Below are positions 48,401 to 58,747 of a stretch of DNA of 64,000 nt, in pieces. This stretch comes from Ptychodera flava. Its lineage: Eukaryota; Hemichordata; Enteropneusta; Ptychoderidae. The stretch is from NCBI RefSeq assembly GCF_041260155.1, contig NC_091942.1:1250001-1314000 (forward strand). The letters are read 5' to 3'. The number at the start of each line of letters is the position of its first letter. Positions within the stretch are counted from its first letter, which is position 1. The position numbers and the translations under genes were made by a program. The notes beneath the pieces are model-generated. The model made no database searches and was not told the DNA's origin. It worked only from the letters and a program-made list of their open reading frames with translations.

Positions 48401-51400
48401 TCAGCAAATATTTTTTTTCTGATGAAAATTTGTCTACCTACATCCATGATTCCAACTACTAGCATTTGTGAAATATTTTGTTCTCACAGTGAAGACAACG
48501 TCCCTACACAACAGGAACTGAAGGATCATGACGGTGATCTGGTTGTGGCTCTACAGAAAGACTGGGCTGTATACCTGGCATATCTGGGTACATTTATCAC
48601 AGTGGGAATGCTGTGGTTTGTTCACCATTCTGTCTGTCATGTGAGTATTAATGTCACACAGAGACTTGATGATTGACAGAGTCACATCAGAGTGACATCA
48701 ATCAACAAATCTGCAAAACTTGGCATGTGACTGTAAGATGAACATCACTGGTGACACTCTCATTGATAACATGTAACATGATTCCATTTCAACTGCCAGT
48801 CACAAGTACATTCCCAAAGTTTTCATCAAAGGCACCTTAATTATGACACATGGCATGGTCCCTCCACATACTCATCAATAAAGTTTTCCATTTTTCAGGG
48901 TCATTCCTCAAAAACTACTTACGATCATTTGTCATCTTCTGAAGACAATATTCACCAAGCTGGAAATTGTTATTCATCCATTCTTTTCACAGTTTCTACT
49001 TGAATGTAACAAGCTCATGTCATCATTCAATACATGGGTAAGTACAGAATTCAAATTCTGATACATTTGTAAAATCACTACATGCATTGGCATGATGAGG
49101 AGTATGCACTCACAGACACTCGTGCCACAACCTTCAACCTTTCCATCAAGTCCTGATAGAATATATAATAGTCATTGAAAGCCCTAGAAGTTTAAATTAA
49201 TCCAGAGTCAAAACTGTGAAATCCGCCATAATTTTAAATACGATAAATGACAGAGATTTTCCACACATTAGTCATACAAACAACGCTAGAAAATAGTCCA
49301 AAATACTCATGAAAACATTCTGAAATACTCATGTAAACTCCTGAAATTATCAGTGACTGAGTGAGAGAATTGATATACCAGTATAAGGAGGATTACATAC
49401 AAATGGTATCACCGTCATGATTCATTACCAAAGGTGTGATACTGACAGCTTTGCTTGAGTCTGGAAACTCCATGGACTGTTACTTTTGATCTACTTTCTT
49501 CCAATATTTTTGTTCTGTTTTCAAAATATAGTATCATGTTCTATTACAAAAATCATGTCAAGTTACTCAGTGTTCAACTTATCAACACAGCTTGCATATG
49601 TGCAGTGTCTATGTATAATATTTGACAAGTGAATTTCAGTCCTGACCAAAACTCATTTGTCAAGAATTACCTTTCATATCATACACTACCGGTATGTGTT
49701 GTTCCTGCAAGACTCATATTTTGTACTTCAAAATACTTGAGAGAGAAGAATAAAATTGTGTTCTGGTTTCACAAAATCTAATATAAATATCAACCTAATA
49801 AGTATTTGTGATTCAATTGTGTTGGACTATATATAGGAAGACTTACAGTCAAAACCGGAATCAACACTGAAATGGATCTAAATGTTATCACACTTGTGTA
49901 ATTGGTTCGTAAAGTTGTTCCAAAAATTGCCTCAGAAGTTGCACTGACTTGTTTTAACTGCAGTGAAAAACAATGAGCTATGATAAACACATACCAGGAG
50001 AGTTTGTGGTGCACTTCACATAATACACTCCATATCGCCGCCCTGAGTTACATTGTATCACAGCAGAGTGAGAGTTGTCGTTAGACTTTTGTTGCCTTTG
50101 CATTGTATGCAGTTCTTTTGCAAAAAATAATGATCCATGGGAAAAGAGGTGTACATATGCCAGAAACTGTACATGAGAAAGTTGTCGAAATGTACGGGGA
50201 TGGAAAGTCAGGAAATCTTTGCCCTACTCACACAGACACTAATCAATTCCCACTGGCTGACAGGCTTTGTTGCTTTATCAACAATTACAGTTTTAGCCTA
50301 CTGTACACTGTCATCCATCTGTTGTTTGCCGCAACTTAACTACAATTACCGATCCTGTAGTAAATTTTGAAACAACTTTACAAACCAATTACACAAGTGT
50401 GATAACATTTAAACCAATTACACTGTCCATTCTTGTCCAGTTTTCATAGTAATGTACCGTAATTATATTGTTTTACTTCATTTCCTATTTGGCCAATTCC
50501 AGACATGGCGACATCAACTAACTTGTTATCTTCACCATTCATCTCATAGAATCAGTAATTATTTTTTGACCCTTAAGTCAGTTCTCATCTTTTCTCTCCC
50601 TAGTCACTGGCATGCATTGGTGTAGCACCATTGGGTTTCAAGTTAACAAGTCAGTTTGCACTCTCTGACTATGCACACAATGAGAGAATAGCAATTCAAT
50701 TCAACTGTGTCATCTTATTCCTAGCCAGTATCTTCCAGATGATGATGTTTGTCACTGCACTCTGCAAACCGTAAGTACAAGGCCACTTGTGATTTGACTC
50801 AAAAAGGTTAATTTTTTTGGTGAAATTCATATTTTTAATAAAAATATAAATACATTAATATTAATGAGTGACACAGTACTAGTACCAGGTTTCCAAGTTT
50901 CATTTGTTGTTGAGGTAAAATCAGTTAATCCCCCTGCCTATGCATTACTAGGATATTTAAAATGGCAACATCAAAAGTTGACAAGCCAGCACTCATGTAA
51001 AGGATGATTGGTGGTGCCATCATGTGACCATCATGAGAAATGATGTGCTTCAAGGGACACCTTTGACCACACAGTGCTCCTCCATAAGGAGAAACATATA
51101 TCATTCTCTTCTCGAATGAACAAGTTGGGAGGTAGAAAAAAATAGTTTTTTTTGTTTTGTTTTTGTATATGGAAAGTACAAACATAACACTGCATATCCG
51201 TATTTCCTCACCAGGCAACATAGAATTCATCCAAGTGCAAGTTACAATGGAAGAGAGCATGGCTATTTGACTGCTAAGTTGTCTGTTTATCCTTGCATAA
51301 GGTAATTTGTCTCTCTTTACATAACAATTTTCTGTTTAAGAAAGATTTCCAATCAGGGAGACATTTGGAAAATGTAAAGCTTGTATACAACTTTCAAGAC

Positions 51401-52215
51401 ATCTGCAATTTTGCTTGGACCCTTTAAACCATTATGTCAAAGAGACAGGTGGTTGTTACATTGAATGGTTTTTGTTTTCAATTATCAGTCATTAACAGTT
51501 TACATGTACAATGTGGAAAACCACTCGAGGTCTGTCGATGGGTGTTGATATTCCACCAGCTATGGCTGTGCAAGTTCAGGGACAACAGTGACAAAAATCT
51601 CCAAGGAATGGCATACTTTAATGCTAACAAAATATTTTTGATGTCATATATTTTTCTTTTGCAGTCTTTTAATTTACTTCATCAGCTTCCACTCAGACAT
51701 TCTATCAACGGATATGTTTAACTTTGTAAGCTATTTTCACTTTTTAAATTCTTGATACTTTGTTTATGTATGATATAAAATAATAAGTCACACTAAAATG
51801 GTGAAGTAAGGAGTTACTTCAACACTATATTTTTATCAACAATCCAAGCACATCAAGATTACTAATACAGTAGTTTTCTGCTATTTTGGAAAAACACCTG
51901 GTTCATCAGAGCTTTGATACGACTCCATTGATATCTCACATTACACCCCAATAGAATAATTTAGAAATTGGCAACATTTACATCTCCATTAGGGCATATA
52001 GGGAAAGACTGCATTAATCTTGCCTGTACCTGGAACCCGCGTCCTTGCCTGACCGACTCTGGTGACAAACAGAAGACTTTTAATCCCTCAAGGTGCGAAT
52101 GTTCCATTGTACGTTTATCTAATCCAGCTGATGCCATTGTAGGAAAGGCAGGTCTGTGAAATTAATCCTCTGATAACTAAGTAGGGAAGTGGGGTATTCC
52201 AAAGTTAATGGAGCT

Positions 52216-52248
<33 letters not shown>

Positions 52249-53812
52249 TAATGCTGAGATTGCTATTTGACCCTTTGAACTATGACCCTTGATAACCTAT
52301 GGCATGAGGGAATGTAACCCACAACCACAGGTGCATGTAACTGCCAACCAGAGAACAAAAGTTCAATGATAACTCAGTCATAATTTCATTTACAACCAGG
52401 TCTCACACTAAAATGACTTAATACCATGTGTGTACAGTACTACAACTTTACATAAACTAGGTAATGTTCCAAGTAACTCTGTCTACGCATTTTTTTCCAT
52501 CTAATTCCAGATGCAACTTGGAATCCCAATATTCTTTATCCTTCTGAAAGTCATCTTCAACTGCTTGAAGGTATGACGCAGCTTGCATTATTCATATTTA
52601 TTCCGACTTTTTATGATTTTAAGGTAGAATGTATCGGGACAGATATTTTGACTCTCAAACTTTCACAATTCTTTTCTGATATACCTGTTGTGGGGGTTCA
52701 TTTTAAAACTCTTTGTGTAAGAAAACTTCTCACCAGCTTAGTTTTTTGAAATTCAAACACTTTATTTTTCTCCATAGAGTTAATGGCAGCCATTTTGAAG
52801 TTTTAGTAGAGATAAATCTTGAGATATTTGTTTCTCTAGTACCAAAATTTGCACGGTGACCCCTGATTTTTATTCTTGATTTTGAAAGTGAATGGTTGAA
52901 AGATTCCTTAAGGAAAGTTTGAGCAAAATTTTAAGTCTTTCACTTTCGAGGCACATACTACCTTAAAGCATAGACCCTCAAGGGTCTATGCTTAAAGAAG
53001 TGATATTAGCAGTGCTAGCGGTTGGAATAGAATCTCTGGTTCTCATGTTAGTATCAGCGGACAGTTACTACTCAGTACATGGTATTAGATGTTTGTTTCC
53101 CTTTGACTGTTTTAACAACTAAATCAGTTTCTTTAGAGTCAAAGTTGAACAACAACCAGTACCTTTTGAAAGGTTAAACATTTTCACATCTTCCAGTCTT
53201 GTCCACACAAAAAGCAAAACAATTATTTTAAAATTTGGGTATCTGAAATTTAATACTGTCCTCATGCCGTATTCTTCACTTTGTGTATATCTAGGACAGT
53301 ATTTCTTTGACATTGCATTTAAAACAAGACAGATGTCAATGTTATGTATTTAACAAGGTGATACACTTTCCAACCTTGAAAATTCACCTGTGGATATTGC
53401 AGTTATTGTATGTATGTTTGATCAATACTGTGGTAAACGCCTTTTGAAAAGATAAAACTCTCCAGTTTTGCTAATGTTTTTGGTTTTTTCTCTCTTTCTC
53501 ACACCCTGTCTGTTTTATGTGTGATATTTCTATCCTCAGCATAAAAGGTAAACTCTATAACCTGGACTTGCATGATCTTACTGGAATCCTGTTTGATTCC
53601 TTGTGCTGTGCTTTCCTTATTGTGTTTGTTTTAGTGTCTGTAGTGAAATGTGCCTCTTCTCCGTGTCCTTTTCCATCCTTGTATTCTTTCTCTCCTTTTC
53701 GAAGAAACGGAAGATGAAAGCCATAACAGAACAAAGCACATCTGGATACACTATCGATGACAGCAGTGAGGATGATTTGAACAGAGAATGCACAAGAATA
53801 AGGGCTGTTTAA
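28143..53812 (+). CDS. TMEM175: TMEM175, endolysosomal K+/H+ channel (17 exons)
   Basis: TMEM175 sets lysosomal membrane potential and pH. Exons: 28143-28331, 33750-33788, 34375-34469, 35488-35539, 36541-36576, 40015-40098, 45049-45123, 45389-45481, 45911-45992, 48154-48292, 48490-48640, 48993-49037, 50604-50770, 51215-51301, 51665-51725, 52511-52570, 53705-53812. Phases close to a 520-aa product (human 504). The two six-helix repeats are clear: repeat 1 RLQAYSDAIFSIIATVM, repeat 2 RVEAFSDGVFAIVATLIILDI. The pore Ile and Thr positions known in human are kept in both. Other matches: AWAGHVWVFQ, DDAIVLLNL, CEDNVP, GMLWFVHHS, FLASIFQ, GREHG, KLSVYPC. Repeat 1 has YSD for the usual FSD. The start of exon 6 is uncertain (40015 or 40047 with an unseen small exon). 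An in-frame ATG at 28119 is an alternative start; 28143 has the better context. Confidence 0.95.
28417..28509. repeat. 93-bp palindrome just inside TMEM175 intron 1
   Basis: Arms of about 35 bp, from CTCTGCATTGCAGGG to CCCTGCCATGCAGAG, with core GTTACCGGCGTTATACG paired to CGTATAACGCCGGTAAC. Starts 86 bp after the exon 1 donor. Could form a strong hairpin in DNA or pre-mRNA. Confidence 0.75.
28814..29505. mobile_element. Hairpin-headed foldback element, copy 1, nested in the LINE
   Basis: Starts TATAATTAGAGGTTATAAAC. The first ~195 bp fold into a long stem, with TTTGGTTGCGGATATAAGAC matching its inverse before 29,000. About 490 bp of body follow, ending AGCATATTATAATG. Copy 2 at 63,455 keeps both the stem and body, including CAATCTCAAGCCGTAGAC-like sequence. 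LINE coding sequence continues on either side. Confidence 0.8.
30059..31712. mobile_element. 1.65-kb TIR element nested in the LINE
   Basis: Ends GGCTGCGTTCACAAA and TTTGTGAACGCAGCC are exact 15-bp inverted repeats, followed inwards by TTAGGGGGG-type tracts. Possible 7-bp target copies AAACACC and AAATACC differ at one base. Its middle includes the dispersed repeat shared with 640-1000. No transposase ORF. Confidence 0.8.
32443..33307. mobile_element. Probable G-tract TIR element, diverged
   Basis: Left TTAGGGAACCTTCAGAAATT then ACAGGGGGG. Right end on the other strand is TTAGGGGCAAATTACAGAGG. Similar layout and subterminal strings to 23,451-24,397, but the inverted ends match poorly. Confidence 0.5.
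33789..34374. other. TMEM175 intron 2
   Basis: AT-rich, no element recognised. Confidence 0.5.
35684..36216. mobile_element. Hairpin-headed foldback element, second subfamily
   Basis: Stem arms 35,697-35,752 and 35,795-35,851: GACGCGCTGACCATTAACG and GGGCGAGAGGAAAGC each recur inverted. The body then runs to GGTAATATAATAG. Sequence differs from the 28,814 family but the plan is the same: a long stem at one end, ~350 bp body, and an AT-rich TATAAT end. Confidence 0.65.
36247..36535. repeat. (ATC/ATT)n microsatellite next to TMEM175 exon 5
   Basis: About 290 bp of ATC/ATT triplets ending just before the polypyrimidine tract of exon 5. Explains the Met/Ile-rich ORFs. Confidence 0.9.
36628..39285. 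mobile_element. Possible 2.66-kb element with ATTAAAGGGACAAAGT ends
   Basis: ATTAAAGGGACAAAGTCGGCC-type sequence at 36,628 has its inverse (one difference) at 39,265-39,285. Between them lies non-coding sequence plus the core-repeat element at 37,845-38,800. This may be one element with a nested insert, or two separate copies in opposite orientation. Confidence 0.45.
37845..38800. mobile_element. Palindromic head + (TGTA)n + ~145-bp core repeats, family B
   Basis: Begins AGCTACTGTAGACTACAGTC, then ATGGGTATCCGTCCGGCGTC and a (TGTA)n run at 37,913-38,004. About four tandem units of ~145 bp follow, each with CAGCTTTGATATTTGGTATA and GATGAAATATGCAAATTTGT. Units resemble those of 46,437-48,085. 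Confidence 0.75.
39377..39398. mobile_element. Micro-palindrome insertion 5 (22 bp, 7-bp TSD)
   Basis: Arms CACAGTCCCT and AGGGACCGTG (one mismatch) with a 2-bp spacer. GTTTAGA precedes (39370-39376) and follows (39399-39405) directly. TMEM175 intron 5. Confidence 0.7.
40125..40245. repeat. ~44-bp tandem repeat, 3 copies
   Basis: CTCTTTCAGCATGGAA-type units begin near 40,128, 40,171 and 40,217, just after TMEM175 exon 6. Confidence 0.75.
40261..40412. repeat. 152-bp imperfect hairpin, third foldback subfamily
   Basis: TAATATGAGGTTATCATGAA and GAAAATACCACAAAAGATGC pair with sequence at 40,372-40,412. GAGGTTAT and AACCTCATTAT ends resemble the 28,814 family head. A body may extend to about 40,800. 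Confidence 0.6.
40940..44535. mobile_element. Palindromic head + (GTGC/GTCC)n + ~150-bp core array + tail, family A
   Basis: Head AGTCCCCACGGACACCGTCC ... GGGGGGACTT, then GTGCGT/GTCC microsatellite to 41,050. About 12 tandem units of 149-150 bp follow to about 42,820 (for example ACAAGGACATTGACCAATGT, CAATATGGCCGCCAGGCGGC). A unique tail follows, interrupted by the TIR element 43,305-44,455. Units near 150 bp explain the repeated ORFs read through the array; these are not genes. A truncated copy opens the window at 1-640. Confidence 0.8.
43305..44455. mobile_element. 1,151-bp hAT-like non-autonomous element with empty site
   Basis: TIRs CAGGGTTCTGCCCA and TGGGCAGAACCCTG are exact over 14 bp, with GTGCTGGACGG-like sequence further in at both ends. 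CAGACC flanks both sides (43,299-43,304 and 44,456-44,461). The copy at 1-640 reads ATCACAGACCTAATTAATG with no insert. Terminal CAGGG suggests hAT, though 6-bp copies are shorter than the usual 8. Confidence 0.85.
44536..45048. other. Remainder of TMEM175 intron 6
   Basis: AT-rich sequence with no recognised element. Confidence 0.5.
46437..48085. mobile_element. Palindromic head + (GTC)n + ~145-bp core array, family C
   Basis: Head palindrome AGCTCCGCTGTCAGCGACGC ... GGAGCT, then (GTC)n with CCGTCGTC at 46,485-46,540. About 10 tandem units of ~145 bp follow, each with GCTTTGAAATTTGGTATACA and TTTTTGCCATTTTTGGTCAA. Ends near ACAGCGGAGCTATATCGG, the inverse of the head start AGCTCCGCTG. Lies in TMEM175 intron 9 just before exon 10. 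Confidence 0.8.
49879..50411. mobile_element. 533-bp element with 42-bp inverted ends
   Basis: TAAATGTTATCACACTTGTG at the left continues to GTAAAGTTGTTC at 49,920. The inverse lies at 50,370-50,411 with about two mismatches. An open frame at 50,137-50,370 inside has no recognised domain. TMEM175 intron 12. Confidence 0.6.
52217..52247. repeat. Poly-C run, about 31 bp
   Basis: Uninterrupted cytosines in TMEM175 intron 15. Length may be unreliable in assembly. Confidence 0.9.
52969..52990. mobile_element. Micro-palindrome insertion 6 (22 bp, 7-bp TSD)
   Basis: Arms CATAGACCCT and AGGGTCTATG (exact) with spacer CA. CTTAAAG lies on both sides (52962-52968 and 52991-52997). TMEM175 intron 16. 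Same arms as insertion 4. Confidence 0.75.
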
Positions 53813-54579
53813 CCGTTTCACCACCATGGTTTGAACCAATCTCATGTATGGAAAAGTTGGACATAGGAAAATACAGTGAAAGGGTTAATGCATCAATCTA
53901 TGATTAGTGTCAAGAGCTTCCTCTTCAAGTAAACTGCCCAGCTAAAGCTGTGGAATACATGATATATTGATACTTGCCATGGATAATATTATTATTGAAT
54001 GCAGCTTATCTGAACAATAGACTGAACCCGGAATTTTAATCGACTGTGGTACAACAAAACCATGTGGACAGACACACATAGAAATGCGTGTATTTCCGTT
54101 TGTGTTTGTTAACATGCTTTGTTTGTACCATCATCACATGATCCCTTGGGCGTAATGAGTGTGTAAAACACTGCATGACTGTCTTATTCCTGAGTAGAAC
54201 CATTGTGATCAATACACTTTGCACAGATGAGTATAAATATTGCTGTGTTACTCTTCAAGTATTACATGGCTTGTAGGTCTGTCTGAAGTGAATATAGAAA
54301 TTACTGTCTTAACGATAGAGTTGGGCTAAACGTGTCTGTGTTACTTCTAACCAAATGCCTTGTCATATTATTAGTGAGTGAATGCAGGGATTAACAAAAC
54401 TCCCACTGTCCTAATCTACTTCGCAGTGAAACCACAGCTATGGGACAGCCACCGAATCTGTTTTTAGCCCTTTGACCTTGTTTCAATGGCTACAAAACAT
54501 TTGGAGCAAGTACTTGGCCTAAGTTCTTGCCTTCTGCACCAGACTGTATGAGAATCCATTTTGTAGAGTTCTGTCTTAT

Positions 54580-54585
54580 AATAAA
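54580..54585 (+). terminator. Candidate polyadenylation signal of TMEM175
   Basis: AATAAA about 770 nt past the TMEM175 stop. The span 53813-54600 has no other gene and is best read as 3' UTR. Confidence 0.4.
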
Positions 54586-54599
54586 TACTGTACAATCAG

Positions 54600-56300
54600 T
54601 TCTGACAATACAAACAAAATAGGCTTGAGGGACTTTTCAAACATCCAGTGTTCTGATTTTTTCTGTATGATTTGCCAACAAACTCAGTTGCTTTCAATTG
54701 GAATGTTTAAAATTTATGAAACAGTTCTGATGAAATTGTGTAGATATTTATATGTCATGACAATCAGCGTTGAGACATTCATGAAATTTGATATCACCAT
54801 GTTGAACATGTTACACATTATTCATACCACTACAAGGATGGAATGGCTGTCTAAAATGACAACTGATGTGCACAATTTTTGTATGAACATTCGGGTCAAA
54901 TTTACAAAGGAATATTGATTTCATTCTGTCCATGGATTTGTATCTGCATGTACATCTAAATGATGGACTAATTTTGTATTGATGAAAATATGAAATATTT
55001 TTGGAAAATAATTTATGTTTTTTATTTCTTTAGAATCAATGATGAAATGTATAAATGAAAGCTGCATTGTACAATTTCATGTAGAGTAAGTAGATTTAAG
55101 AAGATACATGTATCATGTGATTGAATTCCACAGATTACTTTGGTATCATGTAAATGAATGAATGATCAAATATATGCATATACACATTTATGCAATGCAG
55201 TACTGTAGGAATGTTGGAGCTGTATTTATTTGTCATTTTAGATACATATAGTGTATATATGTAGCTTTTAATACTGTAAAGTATGGGCTGGAACGTGTAT
55301 CCAAACTTCATTAAAACAAACTTTTTTCATACAGTTGAACATATTCTTTTTTAATTAAAAATTTTACAACCCTGACCCTATATCATGAGTACATGCAATT
55401 GTTCAAACTACATTGTGAAAACTTCAAACTACATTGTGAAAACTTCAAACTACATTGTGAAAACTTCAAACAATGCACAAAGGGGACTGACAGACAATAA
55501 GTTTGAATGCTCTAGACAGTAGATCAATTCAAATAAATTTGGATATAAAAATTGTCATGTCTGGAAGTTGGAATTACATCCAAGGGACACCTCAGAGAAC
55601 ACGTAGAATTGTATGTGTTATAAGAATTGCTGATTGATCATGAAATGATCTCAAAACTTTCCTCACATCATAAAAATCAAGAGCTGTTCACAGTCACACT
55701 GCATGAGATCCCACACATACTAAATAATCTGCACAGCAACTGATCAGAGATTAAAAGTGAATTACACTTTATTTCACAAGTTTTGTAACCAATTTTACAC
55801 ACATGAGCATGTATGAAAGACACAAATATTAGCTTCTGATGAAAGAGACTTTGTCAAAAATAAAAACACAGTTTCCTCAAGATTGCAGTTGTGATTTTAA
55901 TGCTGTTCACTTCAAAATCTGAGGTCAATCAGGACATTCCAATGGAAAGTTTTCGAAGTGATCAATCTGTAATTATTTCCTACAAGACAAAATCAAGTTG
56001 ACAAAGTTACACTTGTATAGTTTGGTCCACAGACAGAGATATATCTTCAGCCATTGCTTATAGCTTTCAGTGCTGGCAGAAACCTTTCCTGCACTTTTAA
56101 GAAAGTTCAGCTGGTAATAATTGCTCAGTTAAAGCAAAATATCAAAGTAGGAAAAGTAATACCGGTAATCTTGAGCTGAGATTTTGATTTGTAAATAAAT
56201 TGAGTACTGATTGCATAATGTGATAAACTTATTTAGATTTACATTTGCAAAATCTTGAAACTTCACTATTTCATGCTTTAAGCATTTAAATAAAATACAA
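54600..56300. other. Intergenic between convergent TMEM175 and JMJD8
   Basis: AT-rich, with a 21-bp tandem repeat at 55,402-55,471 (TTCAAACTACATTGTGAAAA-type, three copies). A 97-codon ORF at 54,625 lies past the TMEM175 poly(A) signal and has no family signature. Confidence 0.5.
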
Positions 56301-56303
56301 TCA

Positions 56304-58730
56304 GAAATTAAAGCTGCAAGCAGCTTCATTGGCTCAAGTACTTGCATACATTGGCTAAAGCTATGAGAATGACATTTCCTATCCCTGTAGTTCCTGAGAT
56401 ATACTGAAGTAGGATAAGGGTCATCCAAGGTCATAAAATCAAATTGAAAAAAATTTAGTGTGATGTATACCAGTATACATTAGAAATAAAACCTGTAGTT
56501 GCTTAAGCTTCTGGGATACGATGAAGTTGGTCACAGGTCATGTATGGTCATCCTAACATTTAGCAAACAAATTTTGTGTCGTAGGAGCATTTGTTGAAGT
56601 AAGGTCAAAAGTCACCCTCGTAACGTGACAATTTTGAAAAATTTTGCTCACTTCTCCCTCTCCACTAAAATTCAGACCTCTAGCTCTATTGGTAAGCCCA
56701 TAATTAGGTATGTGCATAATTAATGAGGTACAGGATGTGGAACCATTAGGTTTTCAACCCACTGAATATGAAAGGTGTAGGTAGCATTTGAAGTTACTGA
56801 CTTAAAGACGAACGTAAAGTTGGCGTCATCCTCATCCTCATCCTCAGCCTCATGTGACCTTTCTAGCTGACGCTGAAAATGATGCTACTCAGCGTCAGCT
56901 TCAGCGTCGCATCTGAAGATTGCCTAAGTTACGCTAACCGATGACGGAAAAATGATAAAATTCGCCCATAACTTAAGAAAATAACATCTCCATTCTTTCT
57001 CAACTTTCTTTTGAATCGTAAAACTGGTTTGCAGGTAATATTTTATCGTTAGAATATCTCATATAGACTTAGTTTTTCGGAAATGTTCGTAATTTTCAGT
57101 CCATGGATCCGCGGATGTGTTTGTTGGTATCCTCTCAGCTCTTGCATTAAGATTTTCAAAAAATTGGTGCAAAAAAGGTATATATGGTCCGAAATGTGTA
57201 AAAATCACCACCATGAGAGGTGATATGAAAGCCCTAATTATTCAGAGGACATATAAAACAATTAACTTGTATAACTATGACTTGAGGCCTGAAAAGTCAA
57301 TGTAATAAACATACAACCTTTGAACTTTAAGGGAGTTGAGGGCTAAGAATGTTGCGTTGTAACTACATCGTGTGAAACAGATATTAAGAGGAGAGGCTAC
57401 TAAATATTATGAAATACAAATCCAACTGTGTTTTGATTAACATTTTCAGTGATATGAAACTTGGAGCACATTTTTAAAGTCGTTTTTACACTTATCATTC
57501 CATCAGACGCATTCGGGAATAATCGGATCTGACGCCGGTGAAGCTGACTCTGTAGCGTCATCCTCATCCTCATTTAGCGTGACCCCTGAGGCTGAGGATG
57601 AGAATGAGTATGACGCCAACTTTACGCTTGTGACTTAAAGTCATGTTTGTTAAATAAAGGTCAAAGGTCACCCTGGTCATGTGACATTTTGGCAGATACT
57701 TTTCTCCCATACTTGCCCCTATCCACCAAAAATCAGACTCCCAGTTCTATAAGTTAGCCTACAATTAGATACCGGATCATGGTGGGTCAAAGGTCATGGG
57801 GTAGCCCCGAAATTTAGGTGTGCACTTTTGTCCCCTACTGGTCATTGGCCATCAGACAGCAGCCCTTCAGCACTATTGTATAGGCCAGGATAAGATATGG
57901 TGCCATAGCTTAGCTGCAAAGATATGTGGCAATTCAAAGGACATGGAAAATTGTGAAAAATAACACTTTAAATATCTTCTGAAAATTGACATGGCCTATA
58001 ATTTTGACATTCAGAAAGTAGCAACCTGGCTATATGGTCTACAAAGCCTCTGCACAGAAATGTCATTGATCAATTGTTATTCAAATGAGGTAAATTTTAA
58101 AATTAAAACAGGATGGCCAGGTACATGTAGGTCATGTGACCCATTGTTATGGTCATGTTATCAGAAAATTACTTGCAACAAGTTTTACCTATTTGCCAAA
58201 TTGTGAGCCATTTGGTGCAACAGAGTTCCAATGGCGGCTGAGATACACTGAGATAGGTTGTCATGAAAGATCATGACAACCAAAAAAGGAAAAAAAATTG
58301 GTCCCATAATTACTATTATCCAACAGGAGCGAGACCTCAAGCCCCTGCTTCTGTTGCTGAGCTACACTGATTTTACATGGTGAATGCAATATGCAAAAAC
58401 AATCCGTAAAAACTCTTCTAAAAAATGATGGGGTCAATGACCTTGAAATTTAGCCTATGGCATCTTAGAACTGTAACCTAAATAGGTGCTAATAGTTTTA
58501 TGATTGGTCAAGTTTTATGCAAATTAGGTGGAGTACACAATTTGAATTACAACATGACCCACTGAAATTAAAAGGGTTAGATATACCAGTACTTCCCAGG
58601 CTAAATGCCTTGCTAGTTTGAAAAAGATGCATGCAATGATTTTGGAGATCAAGCTCAGCAAAACAGTTACAGAAGAAGAAGAGATGGATGAAGAAGAAAG
58701 TTGAACTCCAGTGGGCTTTGGCCCCTAATA
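56304..58730. mobile_element. Composite dispersed repeat abutting the JMJD8 stop
   Basis: Starts AATTAAAGCTGCAAGCAGC and ends GGGCTTTGGCCCCTAATAA, a layout I recall from repeats common in many animal genomes. Inside are diverged internal repeats (56,614-56,700 resembles 57,668-57,760), split by the element at 56,808-57,630. Ends 18 bp from the JMJD8 stop codon, so it probably supplies JMJD8 3' UTR sequence. Confidence 0.55.
56808..57630. mobile_element. 823-bp TIR element with 10-bp direct repeats
   Basis: Inverted ends share GTAAAGTTGGCGTCAT followed by CTCATCCTCAGCCTCA, about 45 bp with a few mismatches. TGACTTAAAG flanks both sides (56,798-56,807 and 57,631-57,640). Long TIRs and ~9-10 bp duplication suggest Mutator-like, unproven. 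Interrupts the repeat at 56,304-58,730. Confidence 0.8.
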
Positions 58731-58747
58731 AAAATTCTTGTAAAATT

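Noticed and set aside
48854-48870. CATGGTCCCTCCACATA as a micro-insertion
   Set aside because: No inverted partner or direct repeats beside it; at most a lone end of the 25,524-type element.
54625-54918. 97-codon ORF
   Set aside because: Lies past the TMEM175 poly(A) signal, has no family signature and shows no splice context.
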